Part shown: positions 18,516 through 27,738 of the stretch, one piece after another
Position numbering within the stretch: the first letter of the stretch is position 1
Layout: each line of letters begins with the position of its first letter
Assembly: GCA_020845635.1 (NCBI GenBank)
Contig: JADLFI010000042.1
Coordinates: 124,001-188,000, forward strand
DNA from: Bacteroidia bacterium
GTDB taxonomy: Bacteria > Bacteroidota > Bacteroidia > UBA4408
DNA length: 64,000 bases
Direction: 5' to 3'
Program-made: the position numbers and the translations under genes
The notes under the pieces: model-generated
Seen by the model: only the letters and a program-made list of their open reading frames with translations
Told to the model about the DNA's origin: nothing
Databases searched by the model: none

Positions 18516-19643
18516 TTGAAAATTGTTGTAAATACACGGCTTTTGCAGCATAATAAGCTGGAAGGTATTGGGCGCTTTATGTTTGAAACCCTCAGCCGTA
18601 TTACATCCAATCATCCGGAGCATCATTTTTATTTTATTTTTGATAGACCCTTTCACGAAAGTTTTATCTTTTCAGATAATGTTACACCTATCATTGCCGG
18701 ACCTCCGGCACGACACCCATTTTTGTTTGTTTATTGGTTTGAATTTGTTATTTGCGATTTATTAAATCGTTTAAAGGCCGATTTGTTTCTATCATGTGAC
18801 GGATATTTGTCGCTACGCAGTTCGGTTAAGCAGGTAGCCGTAATACATGATATTAACTTTCATCATTTTCCCAACGATTTGCCTTGGCTGGTGGAGAAAT
18901 ATTATAATTATTATTTTCCACGCTTTGCCCGTAAAGCTAATCGTATTGTTACCGTGTCTGAATTTTCTAAGAACGACATTGCCAAGAGTTATAATATTGA
19001 ACCGTCCCATATTGATGTAGTGTATAATGGTTGTAGTGCAGGTTTCCGACCTGTTGACACTACAGTTAAGAACAAGGTAATGAATGAGCGCAGTTTGGGA
19101 ATGCCATATTTTCTTTACGTAGGTTCTATACATCCACGAAAAAATTTACAGCGTTTGTTCAAGGCCTACGATAGTTTTAAAAAGAAAAGCAAGGCTCCGC
19201 ATAAATTGCTTATTGCCGGGCAAGCCTATTTTTGGAATAGGGAAATGAAAAAGAGTTTAAACGATTGTGAATATAAAGATGAGATTATTTTTTTGGGTAG
19301 GGTAGAGGAGAAAGAGCTGCATAAAATAACTGCTTCAGCATTTGCCTTAGTTTATGTTCCGGTATTTGAAGGCTTTGGTATTCCGGTGTTGGAAGCTATG
19401 AATTGCGATGTTCCGGTAATTACCTCCAATTTGAGCAGTTTGCCCGAAGTAGCCGGGAATGCTGCTTTGCTGAGCAATCCCCTCGATGAACAGGACATTG
19501 CACAAGCCATGATTAACTTATATGAGAATAAAGCCTTGGCTGCTGATATTGTTAAGAAAGGGCAGGAGCAAAGAGAAAAATTCAGTTGGGATAAAACGGC
19601 CGAATTGTTATGGAATAGTTGTGATAAAGTTTTAAAAGTATAA
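18516..19643 (+). CDS. GT4-type glycosyltransferase (TTG start)
   Basis: A 375-residue GT-B glycosyltransferase with a Glycos_transf_1 domain. The start MKIVVNTRLLQ..LEGIGRF is the conserved first strand and glycine loop of the family and forces a TTG start codon at 18516; the first ATG is 22 codons further in. The C-terminal half has YVGSIHPRKNLQRL and the donor-binding E-x7-E motif EGFGIPVLE near residue 285. The acceptor is unknown, probably surface polysaccharide or LPS. A TAATTTCG box at 18485-18492 is a near match to the -7 consensus. rnhB follows after 3 bp. Confidence 0.9.
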   Translation: MKIVVNTRLLQHNKLEGIGRFMFETLSRITSNHPEHHFYFIFDRPFHESFIFSDNVTPIIAGPPARHPFLFVYWFEFVICDLLNRLKADLFLSCDGYLSLRSSVKQVAVIHDINFHHFPNDLPWLVEKYYNYYFPRFARKANRIVTVSEFSKNDIAKSYNIEPSHIDVVYNGCSAGFRPVDTTVKNKVMNERSLGMPYFLYVGSIHPRKNLQRLFKAYDSFKKKSKAPHKLLIAGQAYFWNREMKKSLNDCEYKDEIIFLGRVEEKELHKITASAFALVYVPVFEGFGIPVLEAMNCDVPVITSNLSSLPEVAGNAALLSNPLDEQDIAQAMINLYENKALAADIVKKGQEQREKFSWDKTAELLWNSCDKVLKV

Positions 19644-19646
19644 AAA

Positions 19647-20288
19647 ATGTTGAGGGTAAGTATGCAAATAAACAAAATAGAAGCCGGGTGTGATGAAGCC
19701 GGTAGAGGTTGTTTGGCAGGACCGGTGTTTGCGGCTGCCGTGATTTTACCTGAAAATTTTAAACATGACGAACTTAACGACTCAAAAAAACTAAACGAGA
19801 ACACACGCTATAAACTTAGAGAAATAATTGAAAAGGAGGCTTTGGCTTATGGAGTTGCAATGATTGACAACCATGAGATAGATAAAATAAATATTTTAAA
19901 TGCTTCTATTTTAGCCATGCACAAGGCTTTGGATAAATTAAAAACAAAGCCTGAGCATATTGTTATTGATGGCAATCGCTTTAAACAATACAATCAAATA
20001 GTGCATACCACGGTGGTAAAAGGCGATAGTAAATATGCCAATATTGCAGCAGCCTCGGTGCTGGCCAAAACATACAGAGACGATTTTATGAATAAAATAC
20101 ATGAAAAGTATCCTCGATATGGTTGGAAACAAAACAAAGGATACCCAACTGTAAAACACCGAAGAGCAATTGCAGAGTACGGAATAACACCATATCACCG
20201 CAAAACTTTTAGCTTATTGCCTAAACAAATGGAAATATTTTTTGATACATTAAGTAGTTCAACCACCAACAAAATAAAACTATGCTGA
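19647..20288 (+). CDS. rnhB: Ribonuclease HII
   Basis: RNase HII cuts RNA in RNA-DNA hybrids and excises single ribonucleotides from DNA. The catalytic DEAGRG lies near residue 17 (IEAGCDEAGRGCLAGP), followed by HIVIDGNRF and GDSKYANIAAASVLAK, which provide the other acidic residues. The protein has 213 residues, the family norm. I kept the ATG at 19647; an alternative ATG at 19662 would leave only four residues before IEAGCDEAGRG. It is tightly coupled: 3 bp after the glycosyltransferase and overlapping the next gene by 7 bp. Confidence 0.95.
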   Translation: MLRVSMQINKIEAGCDEAGRGCLAGPVFAAAVILPENFKHDELNDSKKLNENTRYKLREIIEKEALAYGVAMIDNHEIDKINILNASILAMHKALDKLKTKPEHIVIDGNRFKQYNQIVHTTVVKGDSKYANIAAASVLAKTYRDDFMNKIHEKYPRYGWKQNKGYPTVKHRRAIAEYGITPYHRKTFSLLPKQMEIFFDTLSSSTTNKIKLC

Positions 20289-23059
20289 AAAAGATACTAA
20301 TAACATTTCTGATAGTTCCTGTTGTAGGAGGTGCCATCTACGGTTATTTTTACTTTAAGCAGGTAAAAACACCGCTGACACCGGTTTTAAAAGCTATTCC
20401 TGACAATGCTGTTTGCATAACAGAGGCGCACGATTTTAGCGAAACATGGAAAAGCTTCTCGGAAGAAAACTCTATCTGGAAAGAACTGTTGAATATAGAA
20501 TCATTGCAAAACATCAATAAGAAAGTTAACTTTTTTGATTCTGTTTTTGTGCATGGTCGGGAAGTATTGAAAATTAAAGAAGATACTAAAATATATTTAT
20601 CAGTTCATGCCGATACCGCTCAGGGGGTTGACTTTCTGTTAGCCTTTAACATACCGCTCACTGCCGAAAGAAGAGCAGTAAATGAAATTATTGAAAAAGC
20701 AATTCCGGTAATGTACACTAAAAGCGACACAATGGTGGCAGGTATTGCGGTACACCAATATAAGCTTCGCGATGGCAAGAAGTTTTATTACTATCTTAAC
20801 AATATGATTTTTGCTTTGAGCTATTCGCCCGATTTAATTGAACAATCGGCAAGAACTCTGGTTTCTGATGTTTCATTAATGCAAAATAATTCTTTTGCTC
20901 AGGTATTAAAAACCACCGGAAATCAAAGTAAAGCCAATGTATTTGTGAACTTTAAAAACCTTTCGGGCATTATGCCTCAATATCTGAATGAGGAAAATCG
21001 TGACTTTGTAAACATTATGTCAAACTTTGCACAATGGATTTCAATGGACTTGAATTTTAAGAAAGACATTATTGTGCTCAATGGTTTCTCATACAGCAGC
21101 GACTCTTTACACGATTTTTTATCTTTATTCAAAAGTCAAAATGCACCTAAGATTGAGTTAACCAATGTGTTACCTACTAATACTGCTTTCTTTACATATA
21201 CCGGTGTGTCTGATGCTTCAAAGTATATAAAAGAACTAAACAGGTTTAACAATACCGAAGGAAAACAAAAACAAAACCTTAAGGAGTTAGAATCAAAATT
21301 TGGGATTGATTTGAATGCCTTTTTCAATAGCTGGGTGGGCAACGAAATGGCCTCAGTTTATACAGAAACTTATGGCGATTATTATGCCCCTGACAAGTTT
21401 GCAGTATTTAAAGCTAGGGACATAAATAAAGCCTTAAATGCTTTTAGTGAACTTAACCAAAGTGTACAAGTAAATATAGGTAATTCAGAAAGTGAAAATG
21501 AAGATACTGAGGAGTATCGTAATCACAAAATATATCCTTTGCAATTATCATCAATACTACCTATGATTTTTGGAAAGTCTTTCCCTGATTTTGCACAACA
21601 TTATTATATGGCTTTAAAAGATTATATTATTATTTCTGATAATCAGGCTGCACTACGAAGCCTGTTAAACTTTTACCTGGCCGACCGAACCTTAGCTAAA
21701 GATAAAGACTACAAGAAATTTGCCGAGAGTTTATCCGATAACACTAATTTCTTTATATACTCTGCGGTAGCACGCTCACCTCAATTATTGTCAAAGCAAG
21801 TGGATAAAAAGTTGTCTAAAGAAATTGAGAAAAATGTTCCTTTGTTCAGAAAGTTTCAGTCATTGGCACTACAATTTAAAGGAAACGGTAATTTGTTCTA
21901 CAATAACTTATGTTTAAAATATAATCCTGTTTATCGCCCTGAGTTTAACACCTTATGGGATATTGAAAACGATACAACATTTATTACACCTCCATTTTTG
22001 ATTAAAAACCCGCTTGACTCAAGCGATATGTTTGTGTTGCAAGATGCTAACCTGAAGCTGCACGTTTATGACAAAGATGGCAAACAACTGTGGGAGAAAA
22101 GCTTAAACGAAAGAGTGTTGGGTAAAATATATCAAACCAATGTTCAGAATAACGGAAATTATGTTTTGGCATTTGTATCAGAATCATATTTGTATTTGAT
22201 AGACAATAATGGAAATGATGTAGGTCAATCGCCTACTAAATTACAAGCAAAGGCCACCACCGGACTAGGTTGTATTAATTTACGTAACAATGAAGAGCCT
22301 TTATTGTTAGTAGCCTGCGATAATCTGATAATTTATAATTATTCCACTAATGGAAAACTTGATAAGGACTGGTATACCGAACGTTTAAAAGCTGAGCTTA
22401 AAGGTGAGTTTATGAGTATTTACAGTGACGGCAGAGAGATGATTTGCTTTGCGGATAAAGAACTAAATTTACGTCTTATTGATAAGAAGGGGAACTGGGT
22501 AGTAAGGTTCAAAGAAAAACTACCCGGCTTACATAACAATATGATATATACCGATATTAAGAAAACACTAAGCACATCGAGCATATTTGTGAGCGATGAT
22601 GAGGGAGTGGTTTATCGCTATAATTTTAAGGGGAAGTTCGATGCCCAACAAATGATGCCTAAGCTTGGAAAGAATTTTTATTTTACCTACTCAGATTTAG
22701 ACTATGATGGTAATATGGAATACATTTATGCTGATGGGAAGCGTTTAAATGTTTTAAATAAAGACCGCACCGTTAAATTCAACTTTAACTTTAACTCTGA
22801 TATTTCAGGAATGCCTCAAATTATTTCTTTAAGCGATACCAGCAGATTGTTGGCTGTATCAACACTTAATGAAGGTTTGTTTATAATTAATAGTGAGGGA
22901 GAATTAAACCGAGGAACATCATTAGCCGGAGTTACACCAATTACAATAACAGCCATCGAAAAATTGAAATATCATTTTATTGTCACTACGTACGGAAGGC
23001 GACTCTTGGCGCATGCCATAGAAGTAGAGAAACCTGAAAAGAAAGTAAACTTACCTTAA
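20282..23059 (+). CDS. Large DUF3352-like envelope protein
   Basis: A 925-residue protein with one N-terminal membrane segment (ILITFLIVPVVGGAIYGYFYF, about residues 5-25), so it is probably anchored in the inner membrane with a periplasmic bulk. Residues 30-570 resemble DUF3352, with repeated halves of the type NTAFFTYTGVSDASKYIKEL and NTNFFIYSAVARSPQLLSKQ. Residues 580-910 look like a beta-propeller of the quinoprotein kind, with repeated strands such as LKLHVYDKDGKQLWEKSL, YLYLIDNNGNDVG and LNLRLIDKKGNWVVRF. Function is unknown. It overlaps rnhB by 7 bp and is part of that transcript. Confidence 0.8.
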   Translation: MLKKILITFLIVPVVGGAIYGYFYFKQVKTPLTPVLKAIPDNAVCITEAHDFSETWKSFSEENSIWKELLNIESLQNINKKVNFFDSVFVHGREVLKIKEDTKIYLSVHADTAQGVDFLLAFNIPLTAERRAVNEIIEKAIPVMYTKSDTMVAGIAVHQYKLRDGKKFYYYLNNMIFALSYSPDLIEQSARTLVSDVSLMQNNSFAQVLKTTGNQSKANVFVNFKNLSGIMPQYLNEENRDFVNIMSNFAQWISMDLNFKKDIIVLNGFSYSSDSLHDFLSLFKSQNAPKIELTNVLPTNTAFFTYTGVSDASKYIKELNRFNNTEGKQKQNLKELESKFGIDLNAFFNSWVGNEMASVYTETYGDYYAPDKFAVFKARDINKALNAFSELNQSVQVNIGNSESENEDTEEYRNHKIYPLQLSSILPMIFGKSFPDFAQHYYMALKDYIIISDNQAALRSLLNFYLADRTLAKDKDYKKFAESLSDNTNFFIYSAVARSPQLLSKQVDKKLSKEIEKNVPLFRKFQSLALQFKGNGNLFYNNLCLKYNPVYRPEFNTLWDIENDTTFITPPFLIKNPLDSSDMFVLQDANLKLHVYDKDGKQLWEKSLNERVLGKIYQTNVQNNGNYVLAFVSESYLYLIDNNGNDVGQSPTKLQAKATTGLGCINLRNNEEPLLLVACDNLIIYNYSTNGKLDKDWYTERLKAELKGEFMSIYSDGREMICFADKELNLRLIDKKGNWVVRFKEKLPGLHNNMIYTDIKKTLSTSSIFVSDDEGVVYRYNFKGKFDAQQMMPKLGKNFYFTYSDLDYDGNMEYIYADGKRLNVLNKDRTVKFNFNFNSDISGMPQIISLSDTSRLLAVSTLNEGLFIINSEGELNRGTSLAGVTPITITAIEKLKYHFIVTTYGRRLLAHAIEVEKPEKKVNLP

Positions 23060-23238
23060 AATGAAATTATAATACACTTTCGAAGTTCTAGTTAAAATTT
23101 CTATTAATTATTAGATAATGATACTTAAAATGTTTTTGAGTTAAAAATATTTTAATTGTAAATAATTGACTATAATGGTGTTAATCCTAAATTATAGAAA
23201 AGAAATAAATGTAAATTAATCATATCAATATATTTTAT

Positions 23239-23295
23239 TACTTTTGCCTTCCTTTTTTTAGGAGGAATTAACTTAAAATGTTGATTAATAAATAA
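23239..23295 (+). promoter_or_regulatory. hppA promoter box and leader with AGGAGG and a mini-ORF
   Basis: TACTTTTG (23239-23246) matches TAnnTTTG; no clear -33 element is seen. The predicted 5' UTR of about 74 nt contains AGGAGG (23260-23265) and a five-codon frame MLINK ending in TAA (23278-23295), before the hppA ATG at 23326. AGGAGG is 12 nt from the mini-ORF ATG, longer than usual for initiation. Confidence 0.4.
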
Positions 23296-23325
23296 TAACA
23301 AACAATAAACTATTAATATTTTAAA

Positions 23326-25800
23326 ATGAATCAAGTAATTTATTTAGTTCCGGCCTTAGGAATAATAGGGCTGATAGTTATGGCAGTAAAATCTGCCTGG
23401 GTAAGCAAACAAGATGCAGGCGACAAAAACATGCAGGAATTGGCCGGTTATATTGCTCAAGGTGCAATGGCCTTTTTAAAAGCAGAGTGGAAAGTACTTA
23501 GTATTTTTGTGCTTATAGCGGCCGTATTATTGGCTTATTCAGGAACTATTAAAGAAGTAAACGGGGTAGAAATTCACTCTAGTTGGATAATTTCTATAGC
23601 TTTTATCATAGGTGCTGTATTTTCGGCTACTGCCGGATACATAGGAATGAAAGTTGCTACAAAGGCTAACGTGCGTACCACACAAGCTGCAAGAACCAGC
23701 TTAGCGCAAGCATTAAAAGTATCATTTACCGGTGGTACCGTTATGGGTTTAGGAGTAGCCGGTTTAGCAGTATTAGGTTTAGGAAGTTTATTTATTATTT
23801 TCCTTAATATTTTTAGCGATTTGGGCGAAAATACCATCAAAACAGCTATTGAAGTATTAACGGGATTTTCTTTAGGAGCCGAATCAATTGCTTTGTTTGC
23901 TCGTGTTGGAGGTGGTATTTATACCAAAGCTGCTGATGTAGGGGCAGATTTAGTAGGTAAAGTTGAAGCAGGAATTCCTGAGGATGATGTAAGAAACCCT
24001 GCCACCATTGCCGATAACGTAGGTGATAATGTGGGAGATGTTGCCGGTATGGGTGCTGACTTATTCGGGTCTTATGTTGCTACAATATTAGCTACTATGG
24101 TTTTGGGTCAGGAAATTTATGTTGATGATAACTTTGGTGGCATGTCACCTATATTATTGCCCATGTTAATTTGCGGGTTAGGAATTGTTTTCTCGATTGT
24201 AGGAACATGGTTTGTTAAAGTTAAAGACGAAAAATCAAATGTGCAAGCAGCCTTAAACATAGGAAATTGGTTAGCTATGATTTTAACCGTTATAGCTTCG
24301 TATTTTGTGGTTAACTATATGTTGCCTGATGACGAACTTACATTACGCGGAGTTCCATTTACTAAAAATGGTGTATTTATGGCTATTATTATCGGAACTA
24401 TTGTTGGAGCCATTATGAGTATTGTTACCGAGTATTATACCGCAATGGGTAAGCGCCCTGTTAATTCTATCATTAAAAAATCTGCTACCGGTCATGCTAC
24501 CAATATCATTGGTGGATTATCGGTAGGTATGGAAAGTACCGTTGTACCAATGATTGTGCTTGCTGCCGGAATTATGGGGTCGTACCATTTCGCTGGCTTA
24601 TATGGAGTAGCTATAGCTGCTGCAGGAATGATGGCCACTACAGCCATGCAGTTGGCTATTGATGCTTTTGGTCCTATTGCAGATAATGCAGGGGGTATTG
24701 CCGAAATGAGTCAATTGCCTCCTGAAGTACGTGAACGTACTGATAATTTAGATGCTGTAGGAAATACTACCGCTGCCACCGGAAAAGGGTTTGCTAGTGC
24801 TTCAGCTGCTTTAACTTCATTGGCTTTATTTGCTGCTTTTGTTGGAATTGCCGGTATATCGGCTATTGATATATACAAGGCTCCGGTGTTGGCAGGATTG
24901 TTTGTAGGTGCAATGATTCCGTTTATATTCTCTGCATTAGCTATTGAAGCAGTTGGAAAAGCTGCTATGGATATGGTTCAGGAAGTAAGACGTCAGTTTA
25001 GAGAAATTCCGGGAATTATGGAATACAAGGCCAAGCCTGAGTATGAGAAATGTGTTGAAATTTCAACCCGTGCTTCCATTCGTGAAATGATGTTACCGGG
25101 CGCTATAGCTTTAATTACACCTATTATTATAGGCTTTTTATTTGGTCCTGAAGTATTAGGCGGATTACTAGCCGGTGTTACCGTTTCAGGGGTATTAATG
25201 GGTATTTTTCAAAGCAATGCCGGAGGTGCATGGGATAATGCAAAAAAATCTTTTGAAAAAGGGGTAGAAATTAACGGAGAGATTTATTATAAAAAATCTG
25301 AACCGCATAAAGCCTCTGTTACCGGAGACACTGTTGGTGATCCTTTTAAAGATACTTCTGGTCCATCTATGAATATATTAATTAAGCTCATGAGTATTGT
25401 TTCATTGGTCATTGCTCCGTATATCGCTGTTCCTAATACAGGTGGAACGGTAGGTGGTGCCTGCTGTATGGAAGGTAAAATGGAAATGTCGGGCAAGTGC
25501 GATTTGGATAAATGTGCTAAAATGACCCCGGAGGAATGTGCTTCATATTGTGACAAAATGGGATGCTCAGCCGAAGAAAAAGAGGCTTGTATGCATATGT
25601 CAAAAAAGCACCATGGCAATTCTTCATGCATGGCCGGCTGTGAGCACAATTGTAGCAATAAAGAGGAGTGCCAAAAAAATTGTGGTGATCAATGTGCTTC
25701 AATGCATGCCTCAAATCATACATGTGGCGATAGTTGTGAACATCAGTGCAGCAGCCAAGACGAATGCCAAAAAAACTGTAACGGTAAATGCTCTTCTTAA
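23326..25800 (+). CDS. hppA: Membrane ion-translocating pyrophosphatase with Cys-rich C-terminal tail
   Basis: This integral pump couples PPi hydrolysis to export of H+ and/or Na+. Residues 1-709 are a complete M-PPase: the substrate loop [18 protein letters not shown] with [28 protein letters not shown], then a second acidic region DNAGGIAEM and C-terminal [23 protein letters not shown] near residues 479-488 has Ala and Gly where K+-independent enzymes have Lys and Thr, so it should be K+-dependent; the pumped ion is not decided. Residues 710-824 are an added tail with 20 Cys and several His and Met. Family members normally end near residue 700-750. M-PPase C-termini face the periplasm, so the tail should be outside the cytoplasm. 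Confidence 0.96.
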   Translation: MNQVIYLVPALGIIGLIVMAVKSAWVSKQDAGDKNMQELAGYIAQGAMAFLKAEWKVLSIFVLIAAVLLAYSGTIKEVNGVEIHSSWIISIAFIIGAVFSATAGYIGMKVATKANVRTTQAARTSLAQALKVSFTGGTVMGLGVAGLAVLGLGSLFIIFLNIFSDLGENTIKTAIEVLTGFSLGAESIALFARVGGGIYTKAADVGADLVGKVEAGIPEDDVRNPATIADNVGDNVGDVAGMGADLFGSYVATILATMVLGQEIYVDDNFGGMSPILLPMLICGLGIVFSIVGTWFVKVKDEKSNVQAALNIGNWLAMILTVIASYFVVNYMLPDDELTLRGVPFTKNGVFMAIIIGTIVGAIMSIVTEYYTAMGKRPVNSIIKKSATGHATNIIGGLSVGMESTVVPMIVLAAGIMGSYHFAGLYGVAIAAAGMMATTAMQLAIDAFGPIADNAGGIAEMSQLPPEVRERTDNLDAVGNTTAATGKGFASASAALTSLALFAAFVGIAGISAIDIYKAPVLAGLFVGAMIPFIFSALAIEAVGKAAMDMVQEVRRQFREIPGIMEYKAKPEYEKCVEISTRASIREMMLPGAIALITPIIIGFLFGPEVLGGLLAGVTVSGVLMGIFQSNAGGAWDNAKKSFEKGVEINGEIYYKKSEPHKASVTGDTVGDPFKDTSGPSMNILIKLMSIVSLVIAPYIAVPNTGGTVGGACCMEGKMEMSGKCDLDKCAKMTPEECASYCDKMGCSAEEKEACMHMSKKHHGNSSCMAGCEHNCSNKEECQKNCGDQCASMHASNHTCGDSCEHQCSSQDECQKNCNGKCSS
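25453..25797 (+). repeat. Cys-rich tail of the pyrophosphatase with an internal duplication
   Basis: The tail has 115 residues with 20 Cys, in pairs and C-x3-C type spacings. A 15-residue unit occurs twice, [15 protein letters not shown] and [15 protein letters not shown], 32 residues apart. The two DNA copies differ at many synonymous sites, so the duplication is not recent. The composition suggests metal binding or a disulfide-knotted domain. Confidence 0.8.
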
Positions 25801-25913
25801 TTCCAAATTATTGGAAAAGTTATTTAAATCGTTAACTCTCTTTTAAAAAAGAAGTAAATAATTAATAAGTTGGTTTCTATTGTTTTACCATTAAAATCAG
25901 CTTGTTTTTTTTG

Positions 25914-25941
25914 TTCTTATCCGTACCAGTACGGATAAGAA
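25914..25941. promoter_or_regulatory. Near-perfect palindrome upstream of the lipoprotein gene
   Basis: A 13-bp inverted repeat (TTCTTATCCGTAC, 25914-25926, and its complement at 25929-25941) is separated by CA. It lies 20 bp before the -33 element of the lipoprotein promoter. The T-run is on the 5' side, so it is not a plus-strand intrinsic terminator. It could be a dimeric repressor or activator site, or an mRNA 3'-end hairpin for hppA. Confidence 0.55.
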
Positions 25942-25960
25942 TATACCCACTGGCAGGTAT

Positions 25961-25990
25961 TTTGTAAAAAAATGTTATTTTGTAATTTTG
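25961..25990 (+). promoter_or_regulatory. Lipoprotein promoter (TTTG-N18-TAATTTTG)
   Basis: TTTG at 25961-25964 and TAATTTTG at 25983-25990 form a full promoter. The predicted leader is about 20 nt before the ATG at 26016. Confidence 0.7.
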
Positions 25991-26015
25991 TGTTAAATTC
26001 TAAAATAAAGAAATT

Positions 26016-26813
26016 ATGAAAAAGCCAATTTACCTCTTATTATTAGTATTTATGAGTGGGTTAATGTTCTCTCTTAGTTCATGCGATAGGAATGAAGATG
26101 AAGTGCCTGAACCAACTCCAACTCCTACACCTGCTCCCCCTCCGGCACAGGCTACGCCTCCTTCTAATCCAACACCAACTCCAACTGATGCAAATGGGGT
26201 TTTAGTGGCTGTAAAATCAATTTCCTCGGTTACAGTGCCTATCGTGGGGCCTCAAAAAATAGAGACTGGTATTCCGGTGGCACTCTTTTTTGATACGCCC
26301 AACACTTATTTAGATGCAGGGGTAGTAAGTTGTAATTCAATTAATTTAACCAAGCAAACTAATAATTCGTATGTTTACACCGTTGACGCCACTACACCCA
26401 CCGGAGTTAGTTACAGCAGTGGTGTGACTTGGTCTGTTGAGGGAAATACTTCTACAGGAGTTCCTGCCATTAACCACTCGCCTTCAAATCCGTTTCCTGT
26501 GTTAGACAGCATTGGTGGTAATATTTCAAAGGTAACTAAAGCCAATGGCGTAACTATAGCTGCAACAAATACAATCACAGGAGCCGACTCTGTTATTTTT
26601 GGAGTTTACGCTCCTAACGGTGGTGTTGTTCAGGTTACCAAGAGTGGTAATTATAGTTCACATACATTCTCCGCAGCAGATTTAAATGGGCTATCTACAG
26701 GGAACGGTTATATTCAAATTGCTGCCTATAGTATAGACGATAAAACGGTAGGAGGAAAGAAATATTACTTCATAAAAGAAGCAGTATTCACTAAAATGGT
26801 AGCTATAGAATAA
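26016..26813 (+). CDS. Putative surface lipoprotein with Pro/Thr linker
   Basis: A 265-residue lipoprotein. The signal peptide ends in the lipobox LSSC, so Cys23 is lipidated; the following DRNEDE is acidic. A proline/threonine-rich spacer (about residues 31-60, repeats of PTPTP and PPP) leads to a beta-rich domain that begins NGVLVAVKSISSVTVP. No enzyme motif is recognised. Such linkers often hold a binding domain away from the outer membrane. It has its own promoter, an upstream palindrome and a strong terminator, so it is a single-gene unit. Confidence 0.8.
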   Translation: MKKPIYLLLLVFMSGLMFSLSSCDRNEDEVPEPTPTPTPAPPPAQATPPSNPTPTPTDANGVLVAVKSISSVTVPIVGPQKIETGIPVALFFDTPNTYLDAGVVSCNSINLTKQTNNSYVYTVDATTPTGVSYSSGVTWSVEGNTSTGVPAINHSPSNPFPVLDSIGGNISKVTKANGVTIAATNTITGADSVIFGVYAPNGGVVQVTKSGNYSSHTFSAADLNGLSTGNGYIQIAAYSIDDKTVGGKKYYFIKEAVFTKMVAIE

Positions 26814-26850
26814 CAAAATAACCAAAGTCAACCAACCAAGCCCTAAGGGC

Positions 26851-26887
26851 AAAAGCGTGTTAGAATAATTCTAATACGCTTTTTTTT
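26851..26887 (+). terminator. Rho-independent terminator after the lipoprotein gene
   Basis: A stem GCGTGTTAGAA/TTCTAATACGC (one G-U pair), extended by AAAA/TTTT, is followed by eight Ts. It lies 38 bp beyond the stop codon. Confidence 0.9.
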
Positions 26888-26955
26888 CTCCCAATCCAAG
26901 CCAAATACTCTATAATTTCTTAAAATATTTGTTAGTTAAATTCACTCGGTTATTA

Positions 26956-26987
26956 TTTGACAAGTTCGTTTTTATACCATATTTTTG
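26956..26987 (+). promoter_or_regulatory. Ferredoxin promoter (TTTG-N20-TATTTTTG)
   Basis: TTTG at 26956-26959 and TATTTTTG at 26980-26987 are spaced by 20 bp. The box covers an upstream in-frame ATG at 26985, so translation must start at 27024. Confidence 0.7.
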
Positions 26988-27023
26988 CAGTTCATAATTA
27001 ATAATTTATTTAATCAAATAATA

Positions 27024-27371
27024 ATGGCAATAAAAATCACTGATGAATGTATAAATTGTGGAGCTTGTGAACCAGAATGCCCTAATAATGCAATTTATGA
27101 AGGTGGTAACGAATGGCGTTTTTCTGATGGTACTAGTTTGAAGGGAGATATTGTTACACTTAAAGGAAAAGCCTATAATGCCGATGAACCACAGATTCCC
27201 GTAGCCATGGATGTTTATTATATTGTAACCGATAAATGCACCGAATGTGTTGGATTTCATGATGAACCTCAATGTGCAGCCGTTTGCCCGGTAGATTGTT
27301 GTATTGATGATGAAGACAACCGGGAAACCCAAGAAGAATTGTTAGCCAAAAAGGCTTTTATGCATGTGTAA
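27024..27371 (+). CDS. 2[4Fe-4S] ferredoxin
   Basis: A soluble electron carrier of 115 residues from the ATG at 27024. The first cluster motif is C9-x2-C12-x2-C15-x3-C19 ([11 protein letters not shown]). The second is C72-x2-C75-x8-C84-x3-C88, with the longer loop seen in YfhL-like and Chromatium-type ferredoxins. Between the motifs is an insertion of about 50 residues, common in Bacteroidota versions. Partners are not shown by the context; the gene is flanked by its own promoter and a non-coding gap. Confidence 0.93.
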   Translation: MAIKITDECINCGACEPECPNNAIYEGGNEWRFSDGTSLKGDIVTLKGKAYNADEPQIPVAMDVYYIVTDKCTECVGFHDEPQCAAVCPVDCCIDDEDNRETQEELLAKKAFMHV

Positions 27372-27738
27372 ATTTCGTTAAAGGTTTACGAATTAATGAA
27401 CTGAGAAAGAACCTTTTTGACCATAACATCTCAAATTATCTTTTGTTTGTTATTTTAAAATAGATGTCAAAGGATTTCTCAATACTTGCCTTTTTGTTAT
27501 TGCAAGTATTGATTAGATGAGTATATTCTTATCTAATTCACTTGATATGAATACGAATTGTTCGACAGTTGGTTAATGGTGGCGTATCTGCTAGGCTGAG
27601 TATTTATTTTGCAGTGGTTCATGTAACACTAAAATTACCATAGTCTTTTTGGGTCTATCCTCACACATATTAGGCTGTGTAGAATAATTACCTTTAATGG
27701 TAAAACATTAAGGGTTTCAATAACGATAATAGGAAAAC
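27372..27738. other. Non-coding gap with inverted repeats
   Basis: No convincing gene is seen in this gap between the convergent ferredoxin and mazG genes. A weak AAAGGTT/AACCTTT pairing followed by Ts (27380-27418) may end the ferredoxin mRNA. An 11-bp inverted repeat, TCAATACTTGC at 27479-27489 and its complement at 27502-27512, encloses a 12-nt loop. It abuts a second, 7-bp repeat, ATTAGAT (27512-27518) and ATCTAAT (27531-27537). Confidence 0.5.

Noticed and set aside
25538-25846. 102-codon ORF, plus antisense ORFs, across the Cys-rich tail of the pyrophosphatase
   Set aside because: These are shadow frames. The hppA frame is continuous with the conserved core, whereas the shadow frame has no start context and ends in non-coding sequence.
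27372-27738. A small RNA gene or riboswitch in the ferredoxin-mazG gap
   Set aside because: Two inverted repeats are present, but no promoter, known fold or clear boundaries support an RNA gene; they are kept only as a low-interest observation.
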